DNA of 64,000 nucleotides from positions 40,979-104,978 of the forward strand of contig QNGE01000298.1 in NCBI GenBank assembly GCA_008508345.1. The letters run 5' to 3'. This DNA comes from Paragonimus westermani. Taxonomy: Eukaryota > Platyhelminthes > Trematoda > Plagiorchiida > Troglotrematidae. Under the pieces are notes generated by a model. That model saw nothing but the letters and a program-made list of their open reading frames with translations. It had not been told where the DNA came from and did not search any database. Shown in pieces: positions 24,231-35,400 of the stretch (the first letter of the stretch is position 1; the number at the start of each line of letters is the position of its first letter). The position numbers were made by a program, and so were the translations under genes.

Positions 24231-26870
24231 GTGCACGTTCGCTAATGTCGATTGCGCCTTACATTTCCATCGTGAGTCAGTCACTAATACACGATATGAC
24301 TTCTTATTCACTTTTTGCGTTCCTTGCAGACGGAATAAACACTATCATTCGACATAGATGATTAGACCAACTAGATTAGGTGGGAGAGATTATGATTTTT
24401 ACGTGAAGTTGATTCTATGTATGTTCTCACGTTTAAAAGCTTTAAACCTACAGATTGTCAAACTGTGTGGTTGTTCGGACTCCCGGCAGGTCAGAAACTT
24501 GCAGTTCCACTAATGTCTACATTAGGCATGTCCAACTTCCCGCTTCATATACTGGCCAACTGATTGGAGGCGTTTTAAAAGCAATTCGAAGTAGCTCAAT
24601 TGGTCATTATCTGATAGACACTGCAATTAGCCTTAATTGATATGATGGCTGTCCATCCAACGAACAATGAAATTTCTGGACACAGCCGTTTCCGTGCTTT
24701 CCGACGAAAGAAACCAACAGATTTTTGCTGACATACACAAAGTCAAATCAAGTACAGCTGTAAATCTTTGAATTCGAACTGGAATAACTGCTCTTACAAG
24801 GCATGTCCAAAGTAAGCTGTACACTTCAACGTGAAGCTTTTCGTTGGGTTGATAGTGTCGCATTGGGATTGTCCGCGTGCCTGGTGTAAATTTAAATCAA
24901 CTTATTACGTATGCCGTCTATCAGGATACCTGTAACTACCATGGCACTTATGATTAGTGAGCAAAGTGTGAATTAACCGATTCTGTTTCTCAATCGAATA
25001 TGTGTGTGCACAAGCGCGCACGTCTTTCAGGTAAGTATTTGTCTTCAAGTGGCTCAAGTATAAAAGATTCCACAGGCTGATTGAATAATTTCCCATTCAA
25101 ATTCATTTCAAGAGCCGTTTCTAATCTACTGACTGGACAATGGTTAACGCATTCATTTGGGTTCATTGCCCCGGTGCGCAGGCAGCATTGGGAAACGAAG
25201 AAGTCATCGAATCAACCTAGTCGATACCTGTCGAGATGGAAGTGTGCCTTACCATAAAGCGTTCTGCATTTTTAATCGTGTTAAGTTTGCGTGTCTGTCG
25301 TGTTTATCTGCATATTCGCCGCAGATTCTCAGGAGGACTGATTTGTAACTTCGAATATCCACTCAATTCAGCGGATGTGTTTAATCACTATCACTGCCTT
25401 CAATGAATTGTTGGAAGCTTCTTTAATGCATCCGCTTCCATAAGAAACAGCGAGTATTGATTACTTTTGCTTCAGAGAACGCGATCAATCCTTTGTTTTT
25501 TTGGGAAGGGGAGTCCCGCTCACCCAGTGACAAGTTGGTCGTGTCGACAATATAACCGGTTTCCGCAACGGGTCTGGCGATGGACAAAGCCGAATTCCTA
25601 TTCACATTCCCTACTGTTGACATCTGTTGCATTATCGACCGCAACCACTTTTGGCGTGTTTTTGGCTGCTCTTCGTAGGTATCGGTTTTTTTATGAACAG
25701 CATTTACGAGTGGACCGATATATTGCTGGAGGACGGACATCTCGACTATTTTCGATTGCACACAAACCATGCAACACTCTTGACTAAAATTAGTAGCCTC
25801 AATTTAATCGTAAGCTATATGCGAATCAGTGTCGACTGCAATTTTCAGCTTATATCTAGGACAACATATCGAAGGACGTGAGTGATCTAATTCGATTTGT
25901 AGCTGAGGAGTTGACAATTCGATCGACCAGTCCACTTTTGCGCTGCAGAAACGAATGGTGAAAACCCCGTGTATCTCATGGCCTACAACCCTACACATGA
26001 CCAGTCAGTTTCCCATGGTTCCATTCACGTCACAATTGCAGCACAATTTTGTCGAAGTCATTTCCATTGTTACTAACGGCGTGTCTAATTTTATTTGGAT
26101 TCATAAATTCTTGTTCAAATCACCCCGACTTTGCTCGCCCTTATGATCATCATGTTTTCGGCCGGGTAGTTGGTAATCATCGTCCAGTTTGTTCGCTGCA
26201 CCGTGTTGCGAAGATTACTCAGTTTCCCAACCGCGTGCTTGTAGTCTTATCTAATTTAAGAAGTTTGGATACCTTATAAAGTTTTGGAATCTGAAAGAGT
26301 CCTGTTAGGCGGAAATTCCGATGTAAATTTTTCGCAAGGAGAAAGAGAGAATAAGGAATAATAAAGTTAACGAGATGTCCGCTACAACCTGACAAATGCA
26401 ATAACGTCGTAACAAACATGTTAAATCTTTGAGCTAGAAGAAAAGGAAATGAATACAACCAACAGAGAGGCACACGCGCTCCATGAAAGCGGACGATTGA
26501 TTTATGGGGAATATGGAGGTGAAAATCGTTTTTCAATGCAGCCGTCCTTTCCGTGAAACTACGACGTCACCATCTTTAGTCCAGCTAACACTCAGAGACT
26601 TGGAAGAAAACTCAAGCCACAGGTGGACTTATGCCATCGCTCTCTAGCTCTTTAATATAAACACTCAAACGGTAATTAGAGAATTGTGCATTTTACTCTG
26701 AACTGTAATATGTCTATCTGGTTTGTGAATCATAACGCTATTTTATGTGTAAACTAATGCAGGTGCTGTTTCCCAGCCCAAATTCCTCGGTCAGATTTTC
26801 GCGTAAATCTGCTACTCTCAGAGAGCAACATTCATTTCAGGTCATACTGGTTGACCACCACCTTACTGAC
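24231..26870. other. No recognisable gene
   Basis: Open frames up to 115 codons (25423-25770, -) overlap an open frame of similar length on the other strand and show no recognisable content. This is probably the 5' flank of the SIX gene. Confidence 0.45.
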
Positions 26871-26875
26871 ATCTG

Positions 26876-26985
26876 ATTGGCGTCTACTGGTAGTTTGGTG
26901 TCTTCAAACCGGCAGTTCGCTTCTCCACTGTCATTGGATGACCGGTGCACCAATCACAACACAATGCTGTGCTCAGCCAATCAAG
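26876..26985 (+). promoter_or_regulatory. CCAAT-box cluster upstream of SIX gene
   Basis: Four CCAAT-type boxes occur within about 110 bp: ATTGG at 26876-26880 and 26933-26937 (reverse orientation), and CCAATC at 26950-26955 and 26977-26982 (forward). They end about 70 bp before the first ATG of the SIX ORF. Such clusters bind NF-Y in animal promoters, so this is a plausible core promoter or proximal element. No clear TATA box was seen at a fitting distance. A splice donor-like AAG/GTAAGC at 26983-26990 means part of this stretch may instead be a first exon. Confidence 0.45.
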
Positions 26986-27050
26986 GTAAGCGCGCCATGC
27001 TGTTAGTGGTTGTGGTGACTGACACCTGCAGTTGATATTGCCTTACATTG

Positions 27051-27797
27051 ATGCCCTTAGTCGTGCGTCGTGACTCGGGAAATAACTTCTCTTTCGAAGC
27101 TTTCTCTAGCAAATGCACAACTCTGTGCAAAGCCTCAAAAGACCGTGCATTCTCTCAGACTACAGTCTCACCCTATTCCACGGACTACACTGAACTAGCG
27201 CTGAACTGTCCCTGTTACGTGCCATGTCGACAAACCTGCAGTCACATATTCTATTTTCGCCCTGACCAGGTAGATTGCATCTGTGAAGCTCTTTATCACC
27301 GTCGCGACACATTTCGCCTCCGAACGTTTTTGGGCACCATGCCACAAGGCTGCCCATTGTACTGGGACAAGGAAGGTGTTCAGAAAGCCAAAGCATTACT
27401 CTGTTTCCTGGACGGTTGCTGGGACGAACTGTATCACGTGCTGGAAAATTTCAGCTTCAGTCCTCATTGTCACACGGAACTGCAACAGCTGTGGTTTCAA
27501 GGTCACTACATGGAGGTTGAACAATCGAGAGGCCATTCTTTAGGTGCGGTAGGAAAATATCGAATTCGTAGAAAGTACCCGTGGCCAAAAACTATTTGGG
27601 ATGGCGATGAGGTTAATTATTGTTTCAAAGCGAAATCGCGAGGCTTATTGCGTGGATGGTTTCGTGAAAATCCATATCCATCTCAAAAGAGGAAAAAAGA
27701 GCTCGCAATGTTAATCGGTCTCACCTCAACACAAGTGTCTAACTGGTTTAAAAACCAAAGACAACGAAGTCGAATTAATCAAAAATCACTTGGTTAG
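27051..27797 (+). CDS. SIX-class homeobox protein, SIX1/2-like
   Basis: A DNA-binding transcription factor of the SIX (sine oculis) family, whose members act in nuclei to control head, eye, muscle and gland development, usually with an EYA co-factor. From the ATG at 27051 the protein has 248 residues. The SIX domain is about residues 67-180 ([17 protein letters not shown] ... [12 protein letters not shown] ... [20 protein letters not shown]). The homeodomain is about 185-244 with a WFKNQRQR recognition helix: Lys50 (K234), typical of SIX proteins, and invariant Asn51 (N235). Position 52 is Gln where relatives have Arg, and position 56 is Ser where relatives have Asp. YCFKAKSRG and NPYPS favour SIX1/2 over SIX3/6 or SIX4/5. 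The N-terminal half of the SIX domain is divergent. An in-frame TTG at 27048 is not a likely start. The ORF could continue through a donor at ACTTG/GTTAGT just before the TAG, or gain a short upstream exon; both are inference. Confidence 0.93.
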   Translation: MPLVVRRDSGNNFSFEAFSSKCTTLCKASKDRAFSQTTVSPYSTDYTELALNCPCYVPCRQTCSHIFYFRPDQVDCICEALYHRRDTFRLRTFLGTMPQGCPLYWDKEGVQKAKALLCFLDGCWDELYHVLENFSFSPHCHTELQQLWFQGHYMEVEQSRGHSLGAVGKYRIRRKYPWPKTIWDGDEVNYCFKAKSRGLLRGWFRENPYPSQKRKKELAMLIGLTSTQVSNWFKNQRQRSRINQKSLG

Positions 27798-27976
27798 TTT
27801 GGGTTTTCTTTGTTGTGTCTTCACATAACCGGTACTGGACGTATTCTTATTGGATTGCACCCTTCTGCCAGACTTATTTAGTAGGTTCTCACCTTTACTT
27901 TAGCAGTGTGTGACTAAAACTTGTCCCCAAAAAATCACTGGTGTGCAATAATCAGCTTCTAATCAACATCCCTCCT

Positions 27977-27982
27977 AATAAA
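27977..27982 (+). terminator. Poly(A) signal after SIX ORF
   Basis: AATAAA lies 180 bp after the SIX stop codon. It is the first canonical signal downstream on the plus strand that I noticed and would give a short 3' UTR, consistent with a single-exon transcript end. If the gene is spliced after the homeodomain, the signal would be intronic. Confidence 0.45.
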
Positions 27983-30080
27983 GCGAATGAGTTAACCTTT
28001 GGCGTTTTTGTCCGTCTGGTTACACTACTAAGCAGTATGGTCGATTTGTTAATATAAAGGAAGCCCAGCTGTGAAATCCAGTCGAATCCCAGAGTGTTCG
28101 CGGTTGGGTAACTTTCATATCTGGTTATGTTACCTATAATGACCTCGTCAGAAAATGCACAGTTCTGTTATTTTTGTCGTTTGACTCACATACCATGTTG
28201 CGTTGTCAGTCCTGGCTTTTCCCCAATGATTTGAGGTGTGAAAACTCTTCATGCTAACAGAATTTTATTATAGAGTTGTTTAATGTATTACCGAGTAATA
28301 GGAGTAGCCAAAAGTGACCGTTACAGCACTATACGACTACTCGTGTTTATGTCATTGAGTTTAAAGGGATATATGACCTGCAGTTCGTTCCATAATTTAA
28401 TAGCAGTTCTTCTGGCTATTGGTTTAGTCTTGAGTTTCTCCTTACTCAAATTAATCCAGATTAGCTGAATAGCCTCTTTCAGTGGCTTTTTTATAGCTAC
28501 AATGGTTGGACGATTGCATCATAAGCTTGTGAATACAGTTCTCCATGGATTTATATTGAGTAAGCAAATGGAACTAGAAATAGTGAGATCACTGCCATGT
28601 TGGCTGTTTACTGTTTTGTCTTCTAGATGGTGGCTGTGTTACAGCTGTTTTACTTAAGTACCATACGGATTTACATATGGCAATCGTTGAACACAGCGTG
28701 TCTCAGTGTTCGACCGGGTATTCTGTTTTCTTCGCAAAGATAAAAGTACCAACGTATGCGATGCGGCGACTCTCCAGGTCACCATAATACCGCTGCGACA
28801 CGTTCGTCTACCATAGTCATCAGGCTATTTAACAATCATGTCAGTAATAGTTCCAATCGTCCGCATAATTCAAATGGAATTTCTTTTTATCCGAGGAAGC
28901 CACCGTTTATCAGTGATATGGTCGAATGGTATGATCTTCAGCCCAACGTAACCAATGCTCTTTTCGGTGCCTCGTTTTTATCGGCCACATTCCCTTGAGT
29001 TTCTGATTAGCGGGTTACTTCTTACTCCCCCTAACCTCATGAGTTGTATGGTTCGGTATCTTTAATAACAAACCTCGTTTAAAAATGCTCACGCTACTGC
29101 TTCTCACGGATGTTTCGTATAGTGCGTAGGGTGTATGGCTACTTCTTCGGGTTCGTTTCTTACAACCGTTCTCACGAGTTGTCATGTTGTTGTTCAACAT
29201 GGTTTCTCTTCTGCTCATGCCTAATCCAATACCTCTGTTGTCAAAGGATATTACACGCAGCGTTGAACTCTTACCTCTCTTCAAATCTGTCAGTGGTGCC
29301 TTCGAGACATTCGTGTTTGACTAAAATGAGTGCAGTTTGTCGACTATTGGAACAGGTTATCCTATGACTGCTGCTTTACTGAGCACTCCAAGTTGAACGC
29401 AATTTGACGCCTAAATTTCATCCGGATTTGAAAATAATTCACACATTGTGATCTTACTGTTTGTGTCTATCAGCTTTTTTTCATTCTTAGTTTTATATTT
29501 TACTGTAACGTTTTTTCCTGAAACCTTATCTATTTTTGCTGCCTTTACTAAAAAGCTGGTTCGATCTAGATAAAATTTTGTCAATATTAGCGGAGATCAA
29601 GGGATCTTGAAATTATGGAGCAGTGCATTAAAAATATCATCATTTCTTGGGTGTTTTTCATTTAGATCGTATAGTATGGGAAATATTTTAAGTTGATTAA
29701 TTCCGCGTTGTGTACAGGACTTTATATGCTACATAGTTTGGTTATAACAACCACTGCTGCCATGTGTACTGATATCATAATAGTTAACTAATACTCACTT
29801 GTTCTGTCGTGAGATTTCATTGTAATCTGAAAACGCGTAACAGGCAGTGTGATTTCATATTTCCTAAGGAGTTTCCGGAGATTTCTTGTCTGCAAGCGGT
29901 ACGGAGATAATCGAAAGGGGTTCTCTGTATGTAATCAGAAGCATAAACGTCCATACCCAATTGGTCGGTTGGTAGCCTGCTCATACGACAATGTTGCCAG
30001 GACATGCACGTGTAAAATTTATCCTTAAAAAATCTGGGTAATGAAATATGTAATGCTTGTTAGTGGGGGATTGTGGTTTT
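27983..30080. other. No recognisable gene
   Basis: No open frame above 90 codons has a known motif. I looked for a second SIX exon (C-terminal, low complexity) and could not identify one. A phrase resembling a tRNA T-arm, GTCGAATCCC, occurs near 28081 but has no box A partner at the right distance. Confidence 0.45.
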
Positions 30081-30084
30081 CATA

Positions 30085-30425
30085 TAGGGTGAACATCACT
30101 CACGGCTGGTCGCAGCTGTCAAATTCCCATCGGTTTTCCACTCGGCTCTTTCGGAAGGAAGCACTAGACTGGAGTTACGCTCTCACTAGAGCTCGTCATT
30201 AATATATCTTGCCATGGCCGGGACAAGAACTTCAACCACGCTTTCATAAGGCAACCGTATGGACCACTAAGCCGTTGACCTCATGTTAGACATGACCGGA
30301 TTATCATATGTGAACGCCCAACCATTTTCGTTTATGAGCAGTGATTAGGTTGCCCGATCTTCTCGACAGGAGACAGTAACTATCTTGTTAACTCCAATCG
30401 ACGACCCCTCGACTGGGGCTTCTTT
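30085..30425 (-). mobile_element. tRNA-related SINE, copy 2
   Basis: This is the best-preserved copy. On the minus strand it begins near 30420 (AGCCCCAGTCGAGGGGTCGT), has box A-like CGGCTTAGTGGTCCATACGG near 30270-30250 and box B-like GTTGAAGTTCTTGTCCC near 30235-30215. It ends with the tail GCTGCGACC ... GTGAGTGATGTTCA near 30112-30088. The A-to-B spacing fits an internal pol III promoter. Blocks before, in and after the tRNA-like part are shared with the copies at 20.5 and 32.3 kb. The roughly 130-150 bp upstream of box A is unusual, because SINE tRNA heads normally lie at the 5' end. Confidence 0.65.
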
Positions 30426-30497
30426 AATGAAAGCGAAACTCGGGTCTAGTGTTTCCTTTTGAAAGGGGTTGACTGGACGGTATATGAGAATGTGAAA

Positions 30498-30545
30498 GCT
30501 GCGATCGATTGTGAGTTCTGTTCATTCTATATGAAATATGTAATA
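30498..30545 (+). repeat. SINE-tail fragment
   Basis: GCTGCGATCGATTGTGAGTT followed by CTGTTCA resembles the SINE tail at 1608-1640 and the opposite-strand tail at 30088-30112, so a tail fragment in inverted orientation lies about 400 bp away. Short and degenerate. Confidence 0.4.
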
Positions 30546-32205
30546 GTACCGTAGAAAAACAGCAATTAATAAACGTGATAGACGTCTGGATATAAACCTT
30601 TGAACGATGTCCGTCATTGTGTTGCAGAACGTTCCTAGCCGCAGAGCCAGGTCTTAAACTCTCTAAACTTAACATCCCGAGTAGCGTTGATTAACGAGCA
30701 CGGAGTTGGTTTTTATCCTGGTTTTCTTCCTTTGGTTTTGACTACTAATTTTGTGCCCTTTCTAATCATTTGGCTGGTACATACATACGTTTTTGAGCCA
30801 CCACTAGCTGTGCGTTTTCACTGATTAGTTAGTTGCTCACAAATCCGATTTTTTCCAAAACACAGTGTAAAAACAGCTGTGTAGCGCATGCCGTCTTGGC
30901 AGCAATGATTAGACACAGCGAGTCTGTTTGGCTCAGCACATTGAACAGTGCAAAGGCATAGTGGACTTCACACAGAATATATATTCCTCTCTTTAACGAT
31001 ATCTAAACCTCTTTCTGGCATACTACATAGTGGTGGTTGATTATGTCAGCGCACTATTATTATTCTCAATAACACACTAAACGAACAAGATGACATTAGG
31101 ATAAAAACAGCTGTTAGCGAACTGACTATAATGAATAATGAAAACGTAGGGACTGCCCACTCCGATGATGGGTCGTTTGATCACACGAAACCTGGTTTGC
31201 CATGATTATTCACCTCGGTTGTCCTGTTCTGTATTTTGTACATGTTCTAGAAATAACTGTTTTAATCTTTCGTGTCAACTTCAACCGTGTACAATTCGTA
31301 TGTGGAATTAGGGAATTGATCTTCTGGGAAATAGACGAACAGTTGCATAATCAACATTCCCTCTGTGTGTACTCTCAAAGGGATTGCGATGGGCTAAAGT
31401 AGAATGAAAAGAATTTCCGGATGTTTATTTTCTAACGGTTTCTTGAGTTGGTAAACATGTTCGCCTCAAGCTCCGTCAACTGGCCGTTTCCGTGGGTGCA
31501 GCTTCCATGATCGAATGACAGGCGGGCTCTAATTAGTAACTCTTTTCGTCTAAGTAACGAGAGTAGAAAATGGGGTCGAATAATCGAATTCCAGGGTTTT
31601 GAATTTCACGATTCTTTGAGGTTGTGTGACTGACCGTAGTTCGAGTCAAACACATCTGAAATTTATTGACATCCTTTTAAGCCACCCAGAAAGGAACTCA
31701 ATTCAGCTGACACAGTTAGAAATGAGGAAGGCGATTTGGATAATAAGATTTCTGAATTACACTTCCCTTGTTCGTACTTGCCCCACTGTTATGTGTCTGT
31801 TCTCATTGAATAGTAATTCACTTAGACTAAATGAACGAAGTCTATCACAAACGCAACTGCATTTTTTTCCAATGACAGTTATCAAATGTTTGATCACTAT
31901 CAACTCGCACAGTCCACCCACCAGTGGACGATTTGTTAATTGACTCAGTTGTCGATCTCGACCGATTACCCCTTTGATCGGGCAAGCACTCTTTGACGTG
32001 AGCAAATCTCCAGTTATGGCAGACATGTCAGCATCTCCAGCCAATAAGTCGGATAACCCGTCGACCCATGAACTAACGTAAGAAACCTGTTTTCACTTTT
32101 GAACTGAGAGTGAACCTTAAATATAAAAGTACGATAAGGGCTCAGTAACTAACACCCCAGATCCCCACTAATTTCAGTAGTCAACACATTGCTGACCTAG
32201 CTGAT
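30546..32205. other. No recognisable gene
   Basis: AT-rich sequence with no coding signal. Open frames of about 100 codons (31626-31943, +, and 31757-32044, -) overlap and have no recognised motif. Confidence 0.45.
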
Positions 32206-32440
32206 GAGAAGTGTTGATCGTAGAGTCGGCAGTTGGAGTTAGCAGCATACGTTCTACGTATTCTCTTTCAGTAACCGGGCTTTTAGGTAGGAAAGTTTGG
32301 TCGTGGTACAATAGTCAACGCTGTTCTTTCAATAGAGCGTGGATTGAAGTTCGAATCCAGATCGTGAGAAGAATGTGCACTGTTAATGAACTATGATAAG
32401 AACATAACTCGTGCTTAGTGCATTCCCCTGAGTGACGTTT
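32206..32440 (+). mobile_element. tRNA-related SINE, copy 3
   Basis: The copy with the best box B: TGGTACAATAG at 32304-32314 (box A-like) and GTTCGAATCC at 32349-32358, an exact match to the box B consensus, about 45 bp apart. The upstream block GTCGGCAGTTGGAGTTA (about 32224) matches the 30-kb copy (GTCGTCGATTGGAGTTA). The downstream block TTAATGA ... CATAACT ... TAGTGCATTCC matches TTAATGACGAG ... CGTAACT ... TAGTGCTTCC of that copy. The cloverleaf does not fold (the T-stem is mispaired), so it is not a working tRNA gene. Confidence 0.65.
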
Positions 32441-35400
32441 GGTAAAATGTCTGTTTGAATGAGAGCTGCACTTAAATGCTGGAGGAAGAATCTTCCCTCG
32501 AGTTCATACAGCAAGCAGAAGCACATCGATGAAGAATGCAGGTTGGTCTGTCACCGAGATCACCCCTAAGTCTAGTCAGACTGGTACAGTCAGTCCACCG
32601 CATGCACATTAAATGGCCTCCCACATGCAGACGTACTACGCGACGTCCACACAATCCAGGTTCAGCGAAATCAGAACTCGTTTGGCCTTCGGTTCACTTT
32701 TAGTTTGTGCACTGGCACTGATGAGTCAACACAGTCGATTGTTGCAAAGGGTTGACGTAATGGCGTGCAGGAAAGACGATCTTAGATTTAAACAAAATAG
32801 TCTTAAATGTGGACAAATGATTCTAGGGTTGGACTGTGATGGTGCAATTCGAGGTAGAGCGGGAGGAGCTCACGATCCTTCAGAGATCAGCCTAATTCCT
32901 AAGCTTTGCCAGTGGCATGGGTGCGGTCGATGCCTACCAGGACCAACAGCGGAGCTCAGGAGTTCTAATTACTTGAACCAGAGGGTGCAGTTTCTCAGCC
33001 CGATCAATACATTGATCTCAGCAAGGCGATGAAGTACTGCAACAAATTTTTGTGCATTCGTTTCCCTTACCATGCCGAAAACGATTAAACCACTCTGATA
33101 TGAGAATCCGTTCAGTGGCAGCTTGCAGCAGTACGTAGAAACAAAACAGGAAAGTGCGTTAGAAGAGCCTATGGGCGCACTGACCGCCGACAGTGGTCCT
33201 CATTCCGATGTTAGAGGGATTTGCAACTAGTTTTTAGTAGACTAACTTTTGATAAAAGTAGGCTATTGTGCAGCGCCTTTATAACATACTCTGCTCTGGT
33301 TGTCATATATCTTCGTAATCTAAGGCTCACCCTTGTTCGGTAATCGTTGCAGATCCTTGGGGTTTTGTCATCATTATTCAGTACATTCACAATCGAAGTG
33401 GCCCATGGAACTCAATATGACCTATCCATCAGTTTCTTTGACTGTACTCCGCAACCCGTTCGGCGTTTATTTCTCATCATCTTTCGTGATGCTGGACACT
33501 GCTGAACTAATTATATTGAGGGAATGTGGTTGTTTCCCTGCTTAGCATCTAATGGGTCCCCATTCATCTACCAATGTTTGAGATACATATGACATTGTAA
33601 CTGTGGTGCTTTTCTTGTCTATTTTAAGGATCGGTGATTCTTCTTACTGACCAGCATTTGGGAATTGGCATAATTTCAAGTTGAACATCACTAATATTTG
33701 AGCGCAGTCTTCTCATTCAGGTGGATTTTCCAGCCAGCCTCTTCCGGATGAAAACAGATTCAAGTTGTTAAAGCTTGTCAGTAATAGATAGCCTTGTCGT
33801 TTGTCGACCTTCAGGTTGTCATCGTTTTATCATATGTAATGAAGCTACGATGAGCAGCACATTCAGTAAATTCAATATGGCTGAAGCAAAGGTCCTGGAC
33901 TTGGCAGTCATGAGGGGCACTTCTTTGACCTGAGAGCTACCAAGGTGTTACCTGAGGGCCCACGTGAACGCGACGCAGCCTGTTCTCAATGCTGGGAACA
34001 GCGTAATCTCCATTCAGTTTTGTTCACGATTACGTTTACTTTTTTCTTGACTGGACTAGTTTGAAGACCTGTGTGTGGCCCACCACAGCTTGCCATTGCT
34101 GGCCAGCAAACCGTATTCAAGGTAGTGTGAGGCTCGGGATCTGCGCAGGAATATCGAATATAATCCGCGGATAGATTGTTTAAAGTTCGACTGAACCATC
34201 TAAAATGTATACAACGCTGTAAGTAGGAGTTTGGATTGCAGTGGATTTCAAAATAACTTTCACAATGGAACAGTTATTCGTTCAAACTTTTTTATGCGAT
34301 ATGGGTCGTGGTGATTACTAATGGAATTTTCACTGCAAACCAGTTCAATTGCAGTAGAACTTCATTGAGAGTATTTTTACGCGAAGTTCACCATTGAATT
34401 CTAGGCAGTTGAATTACCACAATGTCTACCGTTAGTTCACATGGACCTCATTTAAGCGGAGTGCACAAGGCCGGGTTACAATTGACGTGCCAACCGTGGA
34501 GAGCAAAAGGTCACATATCAGATTGTGCTCACGACTGGCGCGAGTATAACAAGACAGTTAGACACGAGCAAGTGATCAGTGTCAATGGCAGACGATAGAC
34601 AACAATGAGGAAACCATTGTTTTTCAGAAACCTTGAAGATACTTTACTTAAAACTTGCGACGTTGAGTTTTTTTTAATTACAGCGTTATCTTCGGTGGGT
34701 TGAATAACGACCATCACCTACTGTTGTTATCACCGGTGAAATGGCTGAGTAGACATACTTGCAGCACGCGGCATGTCCGGGTACCGACTAAAAGTAGCTC
34801 AGCAAGCCGAGATATTTCACTCAACCCTGAGCACAACCTTCGCTGGATCAACCGAATCCATGCAATTCCACGACGTTCAGCATGTTGATCGACGAAGTTC
34901 AAAATCACTTGGCGATCTATCGGAATTTGGAGGGCGGATGTCGGGGTCATAAGTGAACCTCCGGAAGTTGAGTGGGAACATGCGTTTTTGACATTTTTAA
35001 CGAAGGCGATCTATTGCTGGCGTGCTTATTCCAACAGTGTGATGGTTGTGTTGGTCAGTTTACGTGTGCACTACTGGATGATCTGCTGGAACGAGTGCGA
35101 TTGCCTTCGTGAACAGCTTGTCACTGATTCAGGCTGCAAGGACATGCTGACGAAGAATTTAGATGCAGTAACCTCCGGTCAGATGAGTTAATTTGATAAA
35201 ATCCACCGAAGGAATTCATACAAGCTGTAAAGTGATCTTAAGTTATTGACTGCCTATTCTGGCCTGTCCACTCTCACGATCACTTTTGGGAGCACCTCTG
35301 TTGAATACTTTCCAGGTCTAGCTTACTTCAGACATTGATTGTATCGTCCACTATGTGGATAAAACCGTGTGTAATGTCAAGCATATGATATTCGGCAAAA

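Noticed and set aside
27048..27050. TTG as start of the SIX protein
   Set aside because: An ATG follows immediately at 27051; a nuclear animal gene would use it or an upstream spliced ATG.
32300..32372. A functional tRNA gene
   Set aside because: Box B is perfect, but the T-stem and acceptor stem do not pair, and the flanks match SINE copies elsewhere in the window.
32715..32750. Hammerhead ribozyme core (CTGATGAG), as carried by some flatworm SINEs and PLEs
   Set aside because: CTGATGAG occurs, but no GAAA arm with a helix in the right place follows; other CTGATGA sites in the window fail in the same way.
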